Shown here: positions 39,238 to 47,334 of the stretch, piece after piece
How positions within the stretch are numbered: the stretch's first letter is position 1
How the letters are laid out: each line of letters begins with the position of its first letter
From: Pediococcus claussenii ATCC BAA-344
GTDB taxonomy: Bacteria > Bacillota > Bacilli > Lactobacillales > Lactobacillaceae
Assembly (NCBI RefSeq): GCF_000237995.1
Contig: NC_016605.1
Coordinates: 1-64,000, forward strand
Direction: 5' to 3'
DNA length: 64,000 nt
Notes under the pieces: model-generated
What the model was told of the DNA's origin: nothing
Databases searched by the model: none
What the model saw: only the letters and a program-made list of their open reading frames with translations
Position numbers and translations under genes: made by a program

Positions 39238-39974
39238 ATGACATTTGATTACAATCAAAAACAACCTGTATATGAACAGTTAGTAGATGAACTTCGCAAG
39301 TCTATAAAAGAGAATTATCAACCAAATGATAAGTTGTTGTCGGAACGAGAAATAATGAAAAAGTATAGTGTGAGTCGTAATACAGTTCGACAAGCACTGA
39401 ACGAATTAGAAATAATCGGTTATATATATACAGACAACATGGAAAAGGAACATTTGTGGCCAACTGGGCTACAAATAATTCTAAAATTGGTGATGAATAC
39501 AGTTTTACTGAACAGATGAAGGCGCTTGGAAAAAAACCAGAAACCAAGATTCTTGAGTATAGCATTTTAAATGCTAATGAGTATTTTGCCAAGCGCTTAA
39601 ACCTTAGTCCTGGCACGAAGATAATCAAGCTTAAACGTTTGCGAAAGGCAGATGGTCTTCCAATGATGATTGATCGAACGTACATTCCATATGCTAAGTT
39701 TTCAACACTGTCAGTTGAAGATTTAGAAGTTAATCAACGCGCACTTTACTCGATTTTTCTTGAAGATTTTAGTGAAAAGGTAAAATTAGCAGACGAAGAT
39801 ATTTATGCTGGAATATGTAGTGAAAAGGATGCTGGAACACTTGGTATTTTAGTAGGATCGCCATGTCTCATGTTACGACGTACAACATATAACCCTAAAA
39901 ACGAAATTATTGAATATACTATCAGTTGTGCTAGGGGAGACCAATTTGTATATAACATTAAATATCAACACTAG
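39238..39974 (+). pseudogene. GntR/UTRA repressor frameshifted in a (TA)5 tract
   Basis: The N-terminal GntR helix-turn-helix reads normally (KQPVYEQLVDELRKSI, LLSEREIMKKYSVSRNTVRQAL) up to GYIY. The frame is then lost at TATATATATA (39421-39430) and runs to a stop at 39517. The UTRA effector domain continues in another frame from about 39431 to 39974. Removing one TA unit gives GYIYRQHGKGTFVAN, a perfect HutC/AgaR-type junction, so the break is a 2-base slippage. A GTG at 39456 could at most yield the UTRA domain alone. It is the likely regulator of the ACTGGT-N4-ACCAGT operators. A sequencing error is possible. Confidence 0.88.
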
Positions 39975-40004
39975 CCTCTGACCAAGTTGGAAGGGGAATT
40001 TAAA

Positions 40005-41177
40005 ATGTACAACAAAACAGATGAAGAATTAACTAAATTAGGTGCAGTTATTACTACTAATGAAATTAAACAGGAACCAGAACTATGGCAAGAGGCTTTC
40101 GAAAACTATATAGCGAAAAAAAATGAAATTGATAACTTTATTGAGAAGATTACTAATGAAGTAACTGGTCGAATTAGAGTTATTTTTACCGGTGCAGGTT
40201 CCTCTGCTTATGTTGGTGATACGGCAGCTCCGTATCTAAGTGAAAATGGAGATAGGAAACATTTTGTCTTTGAAGCAATTGATACAACTAAGATTGTTTC
40301 TACTCCGAAGCAGTATTTGGAAGCCAATCAGCCAACCATTCTAGTTTCATTTGCACGAAGTGGAAATAGTCCCGAAAGTGTTGCAACAGTTGATATAGCT
40401 GAAAAAATGGTGAAAAAACTTTGGCAGCTAACAATTACATGTGCACCTGAAGGAAAGTTAGCACAACATGCAGAAAGTGATGACCATAATTTAGTTTTGC
40501 TTCAACCGGCATTATCAAATGACAAGGGCTTTGCAATGACGGGAAGTTTTAGTTGTATGCTGTTAACCACGTTGCTTGTTTTTGATACTAAACATACGGA
40601 TGAAGAAAAATCACAGTATGTTAAACAAATCAGTTCCATGGGTCGAGAAGTGATTAAGCGAGAAAATGAAATTCAAAAATTGGTTGATCTAGATTTTGAT
40701 CGTTTAGTGTACTTGGGATCTGGAGCGCTTGGCGGTTTAACTAGGGAAGCTCAACTCAAAGTTTTGGAATTGACGGCTGGTCAAAAGGCAACAGTCTTTG
40801 ATACTTCAATGGGATTTAGACACGGTCCTAAGTCATTTATTAATGAAAAGACATTGTTATTCGATTTTATTAGCAATGATGCATATTCACGACAGTATGA
40901 TATCGATATTTTAGATGAAGTGGCAGGAGACAAAATTGCGCTCTCTACAATGGGAGTTGGAGTGAAATCTAAGCAAAATTTTGAAAATGATAATTTTGTG
41001 TTTGAGGAAGGAACTGACAGTATTCCAGATGGATACATGGCATTTCCAGATATAATGTTTGCACAAACCCTAGCATTATTAACTTCAATCAAGGTTAAAA
41101 ACACACCAGATACACCATCGGCAACAGGAACCGTTAATCGTGTTGTTAAAGGTGTAACAATTCATGACTTTGAATAG
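40005..41177 (+). CDS. agaS: Galactosamine-6-phosphate deaminase/isomerase AgaS
   Basis: AgaS converts galactosamine-6-phosphate to tagatose-6-phosphate and ammonia. The 390-residue protein has two SIS sugar-isomerase domains, seen in the first by VIFTGAGSSAYVGDTAAPYL and SFARSGNSPES and in the second by YLGSGALGGLTREAQLKVLE with FRHGPKSF. The ATG at 40005 follows GGAAGGGG; an upstream TTG at 39987 is less likely. It is located between the frameshifted GntR gene and nagA, as in GalNAc operons of other Firmicutes. Confidence 0.9.
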   Translation: MYNKTDEELTKLGAVITTNEIKQEPELWQEAFENYIAKKNEIDNFIEKITNEVTGRIRVIFTGAGSSAYVGDTAAPYLSENGDRKHFVFEAIDTTKIVSTPKQYLEANQPTILVSFARSGNSPESVATVDIAEKMVKKLWQLTITCAPEGKLAQHAESDDHNLVLLQPALSNDKGFAMTGSFSCMLLTTLLVFDTKHTDEEKSQYVKQISSMGREVIKRENEIQKLVDLDFDRLVYLGSGALGGLTREAQLKVLELTAGQKATVFDTSMGFRHGPKSFINEKTLLFDFISNDAYSRQYDIDILDEVAGDKIALSTMGVGVKSKQNFENDNFVFEEGTDSIPDGYMAFPDIMFAQTLALLTSIKVKNTPDTPSATGTVNRVVKGVTIHDFE

Positions 41178-41188
41178 GAGGGCGTATT

Positions 41189-42334
41189 TTGGAATATTTT
41201 ATCCATGCTAATAAGTTTTTTCTAAGTAGTAATGTTGAAATTGGTGGATATCTACAAGTAGTTAATGGAAAATTTGGAAGATATCAGAAAGATAAACCCG
41301 ATGGAAAGATTGTGGATTATCAAGATAAATGGATTGCTCCCGGCTTAGTTGATACTCATATTCACGGGTTACTTAACCATGATGTGATGGATAATGATGC
41401 TGATGGAATAAATGAAATGGCCAAGGGGTTATTAAAATGTGGAGTAACTTCGTGGTTGCCCACAACCTTAACTGCAAGCTCAGACCAACTTAAAGCAGTG
41501 GTTACAACAATTAGCGATAATATAACAAAGTTTGATGGAGCAAAAATTAAGGGAATTCATTTTGAGGGGCCTTATTATACTGAGAAACATAAAGGCGCAC
41601 AGAATCCAAAATATTTTGAAAATCCTAGTATTGAAGAGTTTCACAAATGGCAAAATGCGGCACATGGGTTGATTAATAAAATCTCTATTGCGCCAGAACG
41701 AAAAGGCGCAGTGGAATTTACAAATGTAATTAGTGCTGAAGGAGTGACAGTTGCACTAGGTCATAGTGATGCCACGTTTGAACAAGCAAAGAACTGCGTT
41801 GAAGCTGGAGCAACGATGTTTACGCATACTTTTAATGGTATGAGTGGTTTAGATCATAGGAAACCAGGGATGGTTGGGGCTGCGATGAGTCTCAACGATG
41901 TTACCGATGAGTTGATATGTGATGGCCATCACGTTAATCCTTACGTGGTAAAAACGTTAATTAATGCAAAGACACCTGAACACATCGCGTTGGTGACTGA
42001 TTGTATGAAAGCAGGCATGATGCCAGATGGTAATTACATTTTAGGTGAATTTCCTGTTGAAGTAGCCAATGGCACGGCGCGTCTTAAAAGTAACGGTAGT
42101 TTAGCGGGAAGTATATTACTGTTAAAAGATGCTGTTAAAAACGTTGTTGACTGGAATGTGGTGACGGCAGAAAAGGCAATTCAGATGGCGTCTGCTAATG
42201 CAGCTGATAGTGTAAATGTTGGTAATCAATGTGGAAGAATCTTACCGGGAAGAGATGCTGATTTCATTGTGTTAAATAATGAAATGCAATTAGAAGCTAC
42301 TTACCTGGATGGAAATCAAGTTTATAGTAAATAA
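41189..42334 (+). CDS. nagA: N-acetylglucosamine/galactosamine-6-phosphate deacetylase
   Basis: This amidohydrolase removes the acetyl group from N-acetylhexosamine-6-phosphate. The 381-residue protein has metal ligands in VDTHIHGLLNHDVMD, the active-site regions HFEGPYY, LGHSDATFEQA, HTFNGMSGL, ICDGHHV and VTDCMKAG, and a GRILPGRDADFIVL end. The start is a TTG at 41189 after AGGAGGG. In this operon the substrate is more probably GalNAc-6-phosphate (AgaA role), because AgaS and LacD accompany it. Confidence 0.93.
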   Translation: MEYFIHANKFFLSSNVEIGGYLQVVNGKFGRYQKDKPDGKIVDYQDKWIAPGLVDTHIHGLLNHDVMDNDADGINEMAKGLLKCGVTSWLPTTLTASSDQLKAVVTTISDNITKFDGAKIKGIHFEGPYYTEKHKGAQNPKYFENPSIEEFHKWQNAAHGLINKISIAPERKGAVEFTNVISAEGVTVALGHSDATFEQAKNCVEAGATMFTHTFNGMSGLDHRKPGMVGAAMSLNDVTDELICDGHHVNPYVVKTLINAKTPEHIALVTDCMKAGMMPDGNYILGEFPVEVANGTARLKSNGSLAGSILLLKDAVKNVVDWNVVTAEKAIQMASANAADSVNVGNQCGRILPGRDADFIVLNNEMQLEATYLDGNQVYSK

Positions 42335-42340
42335 TGATAC

Positions 42341-42375
42341 AAGAGGCGGATTTTTAATAAATCGGCTTCTTTTGC
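42341..42375 (+). terminator. Terminator after nagA
   Basis: AAGAGGCGGATTT pairs with AAATCGGCTTCTT (one mismatch, one G-U) and is followed by TTTT. It probably ends most operon transcripts before the HAD gene. Confidence 0.65.
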
Positions 42376-42399
42376 ATGTAATCAATTTGGAGGTAATTA

Positions 42400-43032
42400 A
42401 TTATCAAAGCTTATATATTTGATGTTGACGGAGTACTTATAAACAGTGAAAAGTATTACCACCAGCTTAGAATGGATTTTTTTGATTCAGTAGGAGAAGT
42501 TCCGAAGGCTAGTGGGTTAGATGATTTAGTGGGACGTTCATTGGACGATGGCTGGAAAATGATGGTACCTGATAGGAATAAACGAGAAAAATTAATGCCA
42601 GAATTTATAAAATATTGGAAGGCAAATAATATCGATTTTCCAAAGTATGTTAATCCGTATGTCTTAGAGGTATTAACAAGGTTGAAAGCTGATGGAAATG
42701 TTTTAGCAATAGCTTCTGCAGGAGTAATTGAAGAAATAGATCGCATGGTTTTAGAGTGCGGTTTCAGTGGCTTATTTGATCAGATAATTAGTGGTGAGAG
42801 TGTTAAACATAATAAGCCTGCTCCTGATATCTATATTGAAAGTGTAAAGAGATTGAGAATAAACGCTACTAGATGCATTGCTATTGAAGATAGTCAGCAC
42901 GGAATTGCAGCCGCAAAAGGCGCAGGATTAACTACATGGGCTGTTCATTATCCAGAGTATCATATTGATCAAACCGCAGCCGATATAGTATTTAATGGAT
43001 TTGAAGATATTAACCGCTATATCACTAAATAG
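42400..43032 (+). CDS. HAD-family phosphatase/beta-phosphoglucomutase-like protein
   Basis: The protein belongs to the HAD hydrolase subfamily of small phosphatases and sugar phosphomutases. The nucleophile motif AYIFDVDGVLI opens the protein, followed by a helical cap, IASAGVIEEID, KPAPDIYIESV and IEDSQHGIAAAK. No ATG, GTG or TTG exists before the catalytic motif in this frame. GGAGGT at 42389-42394 points to an ATT at 42400 (or ATC at 42403) as start. The next ATG, at 42472, would remove the nucleophile Asp. About 210 residues. It lies between nagA and lacD and may dephosphorylate or isomerise a pathway intermediate. Confidence 0.8.
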   Translation: MIKAYIFDVDGVLINSEKYYHQLRMDFFDSVGEVPKASGLDDLVGRSLDDGWKMMVPDRNKREKLMPEFIKYWKANNIDFPKYVNPYVLEVLTRLKADGNVLAIASAGVIEEIDRMVLECGFSGLFDQIISGESVKHNKPAPDIYIESVKRLRINATRCIAIEDSQHGIAAAKGAGLTTWAVHYPEYHIDQTAADIVFNGFEDINRYITK

Positions 43033-43091
43033 CAAAGAAACCGGATTATAGTAAACATTTAGGTGGTTTTAGATAAAGCAAAGAAGGTCTC

Positions 43092-43146
43092 TTGACAAAA
43101 CTGGTACCAACCAGTTAAAATACATTTAGTATCTGATTGGTACCAG
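43092..43146 (+). promoter_or_regulatory. lacD promoter with two GntR-type operators
   Basis: TTGACA (43092-43097), an 18-base spacer and TAAAAT (43116-43121). The spacer contains ACTGGT-ACCA-ACCAGT (43100-43115), identical to the site in the PTS promoter. A second site CTGATTGGTACCAG (43133-43146) matches the second PTS site at 12 of 14 positions. This shows that lacD and the PTS operon form one regulon. Confidence 0.85.
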
Positions 43147-43167
43147 TTTTAAAAAGGAGATAATATA

Positions 43168-44169
43168 ATGGAAAGCGGAAAATTAAAGGGTATCAGAGCG
43201 TTAGCAACAAAAGATGGTGTAATTAGTGCGTTAGCAATTGATCAGCGTGGTTCGTTGAAAAAAATGATTGGGGCTGCTAGTGGTCATGAAGCAACAAAAA
43301 AAGAAATTGAAGATTTTAAAGTTGCTATATCTTCTGAGTTAACCCCTTATGCTAGTGGGATATTATTGGATCCTGAGTTTGGTATTCCTGCAGCAAAAGC
43401 AAGGGATAAAGATGCTGGTTTATTGATGGCATACGAGAAAACTGGTTATGATGCAACGGAGCCTGGACGCTTTCCTGATATTTTAGAAGATTGGTCAGTT
43501 AGCAGATTGAAGGAACTAGGCGCCGATGCTATTAAATTTTTGCTGTATTATGATGTTGATGAAAGCAGTGAGATTAACGAAAAGAAACACGCCTTCATTG
43601 AAAGACTTGGGGATGAGTGCAAGGCAGAAGATATGCCACTCTTCCTTGAACTTGTTTCATACGATGCAAACATTCCTGATGCAAATGGAAAAGAATATGC
43701 AAAGGTAAAGCCTCACAAAGTTATTGAAATGGTACGGGAGTTTTCAAAGTCACAGTATGGAGTAGATGTATTAAAGGTTGAAGTGCCAGTAAATCAAAAA
43801 TATGTCGAAGGATTTGCGGAAAACAGTGATAACGTTGTTTATAGTCGTACCGATGCACTAGAATTCTATAAAGAAGAAAGTGATGCTACTAAGTTACCAT
43901 TTATTTTCTTGAGTGCTGGAGTTTCAGCAGAACTGTTCCAAGAAGAACTACTCTTTGCTAAAGAAGCAGGATCAACATTTAACGGTGTGCTTTGTGGACG
44001 GGCAACCTGGCGCCATTCGGTTGAACCATTTGCAGGTGAAAGTGAAGAAGCCGGAAGAAAGTGGATGCAGACTGAAGGACGCAAGAATATTGAAGATTTG
44101 AATAAAGTTCTTGCTGAAACAGCTTCGTCAGTGTTTGATAAAATTGAAGAAGCAAAGATTAATTTATAA
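43168..44169 (+). CDS. lacD: Tagatose-1,6-bisphosphate aldolase (class I)
   Basis: LacD cleaves tagatose-1,6-bisphosphate to dihydroxyacetone phosphate and glyceraldehyde-3-phosphate. The 333-residue protein matches LacD in length and in SALAIDQRGSLKKMI, ILLDPEFGIPA, GADAIKFLLYY (with the candidate Schiff-base region), LFLELVSYD and LKVEVPVN. AAAAGGAG precedes the ATG. It has its own promoter with the same operators as the PTS operon. A tagatose-6-phosphate kinase (LacC) is absent from the window, so a phosphofructokinase or remote lacC must act before it. Confidence 0.95.
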   Translation: MESGKLKGIRALATKDGVISALAIDQRGSLKKMIGAASGHEATKKEIEDFKVAISSELTPYASGILLDPEFGIPAAKARDKDAGLLMAYEKTGYDATEPGRFPDILEDWSVSRLKELGADAIKFLLYYDVDESSEINEKKHAFIERLGDECKAEDMPLFLELVSYDANIPDANGKEYAKVKPHKVIEMVREFSKSQYGVDVLKVEVPVNQKYVEGFAENSDNVVYSRTDALEFYKEESDATKLPFIFLSAGVSAELFQEELLFAKEAGSTFNGVLCGRATWRHSVEPFAGESEEAGRKWMQTEGRKNIEDLNKVLAETASSVFDKIEEAKINL

Positions 44170-44187
44170 TTGAAGACGATTTAAGAG

Positions 44188-44215
44188 ATGCTTACTGTAA
44201 AGGTGAGCATTTTTT
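44188..44215 (+). terminator. Terminator after lacD
   Basis: ATGCTTAC-tgtaaag-GTGAGCAT followed by TTTTT. Confidence 0.8.
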
Positions 44216-44240
44216 GTAAGGGCAGATTAATGTAAAATTA

Positions 44241-44292
44241 AAAAAGGGTATCAAATGAATGCTTAATGAGGCATTTATTTAATAACCTTTTC
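44241..44292. terminator. Terminator of tRNA-Ala (minus strand)
   Basis: A long imperfect stem (GGTATC...AATGC against GCATT...ACC) with an A-rich left flank gives a T-run when read on the minus strand, just beyond the tRNA 3' end. Confidence 0.55.
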
Positions 44293-44299
44293 CTATCAA

Positions 44300-44372
44300 T
44301 GGATCTGAACGGACTTGAACCGTCGACCCCCTGCATGCGAAGCAGATGCTCTCCCAACTGAGCTACAGACCC
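44300..44372 (-). tRNA. tRNA-Ala(CGC)
   Basis: A 73-base cloverleaf on the minus strand begins GGGTCTGTAGCTCAG. The anticodon loop TTCGCAT gives anticodon CGC, which reads GCG. The acceptor stem GGGTCTG/CAGATCC contains the G3-U70 pair that identifies alanine tRNA. The T-loop GTTCAAGTC is normal. CCA is not encoded. It stands alone between lacD and a hydrolase gene. Most alanine decoding uses TGC, so this is a supplementary tRNA. Confidence 0.93.
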
Positions 44373-44472
44373 AAACCTATATTCATAATATTACCACTTT
44401 TTTTCTGAAAACATCTAACATTTGGGGTAAAATTAACGTAATAATTTTTATAAACAAAAGAGGAAGAAAATA

Positions 44473-45429
44473 ATGCGCAGAGAAATGAAATTTATTACTA
44501 AGCTGGCTGGTGCAGTTGCTGCTGGCTTAGCAGTGGGAATTAGCCTTGGTGGGTATGCCAGTTTTCTGATTGGAATGAAAAATAGTCCTAAATCTAAACA
44601 AAAAGCCATTATTAAATCAGAGGAAACTGATAATAATGAATTTGATTTAGAATGGTTTAACGATAAAAATCCCGAAAAAATTAGTATGATAAGTGAGGAT
44701 GGACTAGCCTTAGAAGCGTCATTTATCCGTCAACCAGGAGATCAAGATGCTGGTCAAACAGTTATTTTAGCGCATGGATATCATCATGCAAGACGCCAGA
44801 TGATCCCTTACGCAAAAGTATTTTATAATTTGGGGTACAATGTTTTAATGCCCGATGCTCGTAGTCATGGAGATAGCGAAGGAAATCTGATTGGATTTGG
44901 CTGGTTGGATCGGCGCGATTATATTCGCTGGATACAGCGTGCAGTATTATTAACCCAGCCAAACGAAAAAATTATTCTTCTCGGCATTAGTATGGGAGCG
45001 GCCACCGTTTTGGCCACAGCTAGTGAACCTGATTTACCACGTAATGTTAAAGCTGTAATTGAAGATAGTAGTTTCAGTCATTTAGACGAACAATTTAAAC
45101 ATCGCATCGCAAATTACTATCATCTACCATCACGTGAGTTGGAACCAATTGTAAGCTTCTTTACCAAACTGCAGGGCGGCTATTCCTTTAAAGAAGTTAA
45201 TATTGAAAAAAGAGTAGCAAAAATTAAAGTACCAATTATGTTTATTCATGGAACTGACGATAATTACGTTCCAATTGAAATGTTGGATGATTTGGTAGAG
45301 GCAGCACGAGTACCTAGTGAAGTATATATTGTTGAAGGGGCTGATCATGTACAGTCTCTACAGACAGATCCACATAGGTATCAAACGGAAGTTGCTAATT
45401 TTTTAAATAAATATGTAGGAAAAGTATAG
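44473..45429 (+). CDS. Alpha/beta hydrolase, membrane-anchored or secreted
   Basis: The 318-residue protein has an N-terminal hydrophobic helix (about 8-32, signal anchor or signal peptide) and an alpha/beta-hydrolase domain: the oxyanion region LAHGYHHARR, nucleophile Ser173 in LGISMGAA, and a late FIHGTDDNYVP and EGADHVQS that supply Asp and His. It resembles YqkD-type S33-like peptidase/esterase proteins of lactobacilli. AGAGGAAG precedes the ATG. It is followed after seven bases by a lipid kinase gene, so the pair is probably an operon. The substrate is unknown. Confidence 0.85.
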   Translation: MRREMKFITKLAGAVAAGLAVGISLGGYASFLIGMKNSPKSKQKAIIKSEETDNNEFDLEWFNDKNPEKISMISEDGLALEASFIRQPGDQDAGQTVILAHGYHHARRQMIPYAKVFYNLGYNVLMPDARSHGDSEGNLIGFGWLDRRDYIRWIQRAVLLTQPNEKIILLGISMGAATVLATASEPDLPRNVKAVIEDSSFSHLDEQFKHRIANYYHLPSRELEPIVSFFTKLQGGYSFKEVNIEKRVAKIKVPIMFIHGTDDNYVPIEMLDDLVEAARVPSEVYIVEGADHVQSLQTDPHRYQTEVANFLNKYVGKV

Positions 45430-45436
45430 GTTTGTA

Positions 45437-46360
45437 ATGAAATATTTTTTTATTGTAAATAGACATGCTGGTGCAGATCGTTCGGCTAATGTTTGGGACG
45501 AGGTGCATCAGCTTTTAGTTCAAAAGAAAATTAACTTTGATGCTGTGGAAACTGAATATCCGCAACATGCAATTCAGTTAGCCAGAGACTTTGCGGACCA
45601 AGAAGAACCAGATAGTGTGGTAGTAGCGGTTGGTGGAGACGGGACCCTTTTAGAAGTTTTGAATGGGGTTCGTAATTCAAAAAATCATCTCCCAATTGGT
45701 TATATTCCAGCTGGTTCCGGTAACGACTTTGCGCGCCAACTTGAAATTAGCGCTGATCCCACGATGGCAATGCAACGAATGGTTAATACTCGTGAAGCTC
45801 GCCCACTTGATATAGGAGCAAGTTTATCACGGCGAGATGGCATGGTACGTTATTTTACTAATAATATTGGGATTGGTTTTGATGCTAAAATCGTCCACAA
45901 AGCTAACACAAATGGTAAGTCTTCATTAAGCAAATGGCATTTGGAGTCAATGGCGTATATTTCTGCTATTTTTCAGACCCTGTTTCAGCAAAAGGGATTT
46001 GAATTTGATTTAGAAATTGACGATGAAAAATTCCATTTTGAAAACATGTTTTTGGCTTCAATCACGAATATAGAATATTTTGGCGGTGGAGTAGGAATTG
46101 CCCCGAAAGCAAGTCTAACCGATGGAAAATTGGATATTGTTTTAGCTGAAAAAATGACAACTCCCAAGTTTGTTCAGCTATTTGCACAGCTTGTAACAAA
46201 AGGGACTCATTTGGATCGACCAGAAGTCTTTTTCAGACAAGTCGAAAGACTGAAGTTGGTCACTGGAGAAGCTGAATATATGCAGGTAAATGGCGAAAGC
46301 TTTGGACCAAGTAGATATGACTTAGAAGTATGGGTAGAACAACAAGATTTTTGGATGTAA
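45437..46360 (+). CDS. Diacylglycerol kinase family lipid kinase
   Basis: The family phosphorylates diacylglycerol or related lipids with ATP. The 307-residue protein has the catalytic-domain motif VAVGGDGTLLEVLNG (GGDGT at 66-70), GYIPAGSGNDFAR and NNIGIGFDAKIVHKA, and a C-terminal beta-sandwich with GKLDIVLAEK. It matches DagK/YegS-like proteins; in Gram-positives DagK recycles diacylglycerol from lipoteichoic acid synthesis. It starts seven bases after the alpha/beta hydrolase stop. Confidence 0.9.
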   Translation: MKYFFIVNRHAGADRSANVWDEVHQLLVQKKINFDAVETEYPQHAIQLARDFADQEEPDSVVVAVGGDGTLLEVLNGVRNSKNHLPIGYIPAGSGNDFARQLEISADPTMAMQRMVNTREARPLDIGASLSRRDGMVRYFTNNIGIGFDAKIVHKANTNGKSSLSKWHLESMAYISAIFQTLFQQKGFEFDLEIDDEKFHFENMFLASITNIEYFGGGVGIAPKASLTDGKLDIVLAEKMTTPKFVQLFAQLVTKGTHLDRPEVFFRQVERLKLVTGEAEYMQVNGESFGPSRYDLEVWVEQQDFWM

Positions 46361-46389
46361 TATTAATGTAACATTATTGAAAAAAACTA

Positions 46390-46418
46390 TTAACATTCCT
46401 GTTACAAAGTGATAATAT
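46390..46418 (+). promoter_or_regulatory. Promoter of the two-repeat secreted protein
   Basis: TTAACA (46390-46395), a 17-base spacer and TAATAT (46413-46418), 32 bases upstream of the ATG at 46451. Confidence 0.5.
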
Positions 46419-46450
46419 TAATTCATCAAGTAATTAGGGGGATTTTTATT

Positions 46451-47170
46451 ATGAAAAAGATTAGCGTAGTAACAATGGCAGCAGCTGTAGCTTTGGGGGT
46501 TGCGGCACCAATTTCAACAAACGTGTTCGGACAGAATTCTGAGGTTCACGCAGCAACTAAAACAGCAACTTATTCATACGTTAGTAACACAAGTAATTCT
46601 GTAAGTGTTACGGGAATGAAAAAAGGTTCAGTAGTAACCTTAGTTAACAGCAAGGGGCAGGTTATTACTAGTCAGACTGTTAAAAGCAATGGTACTTTGA
46701 CATTTTATTTGAATGCTGCTCAATTACAAAAAGTAACTGCCAAAGATTCTCTTAATGTCGGTAATATTTATTCAATTAGCTTTAATTTTATTGGCTACAG
46801 GAATGCTAATTCTAACACTGTTACGGGTTCAAAGACATCCGTAGTAAACCCTAGTAAAACAACCAATTCAAATCAAACAAAGCGAACTATTAAAACAACA
46901 ACTAAGAGATCAACAAATAAGAAGGCACCTATTTATAGTTATGTAACTAATACAGCCTCCTCAATTACGGTTACAAATATGAAAAGGGGAGCAATGGTTA
47001 CACTTTCAAATGGGAAGGGACAACTAATTGCTTCACAAAGCGTGAAGAGCAATGGCTCACTTACTTTTAAATTAACTCGAGCACAGTTGAAAAAAGTTAC
47101 CAGTAAAGACATGCTGACAGTTGCTACAGGTAACTATTCATACAAGATTAACTTTAACTTTATAAAATAA
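46451..47170 (+). CDS. Secreted two-repeat protein of unknown function
   Basis: I do not recognise a named domain. The 239-residue protein has a signal peptide (about 1-34) and then two homologous units, residues 40-115 and 161-238, each starting YSYV(S/T)NT and containing VKSNG(T/S)LTF and a closing (S/K)(I/F)NFNFI-like strand. They are joined by a Thr/Lys/Ser-rich linker (about 116-160) with many basic residues. GGGGG at the correct distance selects the ATG at 46451 over the upstream 46409. The protein lacks LPXTG and other anchors. The beta-rich, cationic units suggest a cell-wall-binding surface protein, by inference. Confidence 0.75.
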   Translation: MKKISVVTMAAAVALGVAAPISTNVFGQNSEVHAATKTATYSYVSNTSNSVSVTGMKKGSVVTLVNSKGQVITSQTVKSNGTLTFYLNAAQLQKVTAKDSLNVGNIYSISFNFIGYRNANSNTVTGSKTSVVNPSKTTNSNQTKRTIKTTTKRSTNKKAPIYSYVTNTASSITVTNMKRGAMVTLSNGKGQLIASQSVKSNGSLTFKLTRAQLKKVTSKDMLTVATGNYSYKINFNFIK

Positions 47171-47334
47171 TGTCAGTAATTGTTATTTGTTTCTAAATTT
47201 ATATGCATAATTGATTGCTTAATAAAATTTATTCAATATTTTGTTTAATTAAAGTTAATTAAATTTGAAATCCTTTTAACGGCAAAGCAGTATAGGATAT
47301 ACTTGTAAATAAACCCGTTGAAAGGATTTTTACT

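Noticed and set aside
39456-39974. Independent 172-residue UTRA-domain protein
   Set aside because: It begins in the middle of the GntR linker and has no ribosome-binding site; it is the shifted C-terminal part of the frameshifted regulator.
43526-43708. 60-residue ORF inside lacD
   Set aside because: It is in another frame of lacD, which is full length and recognisable.
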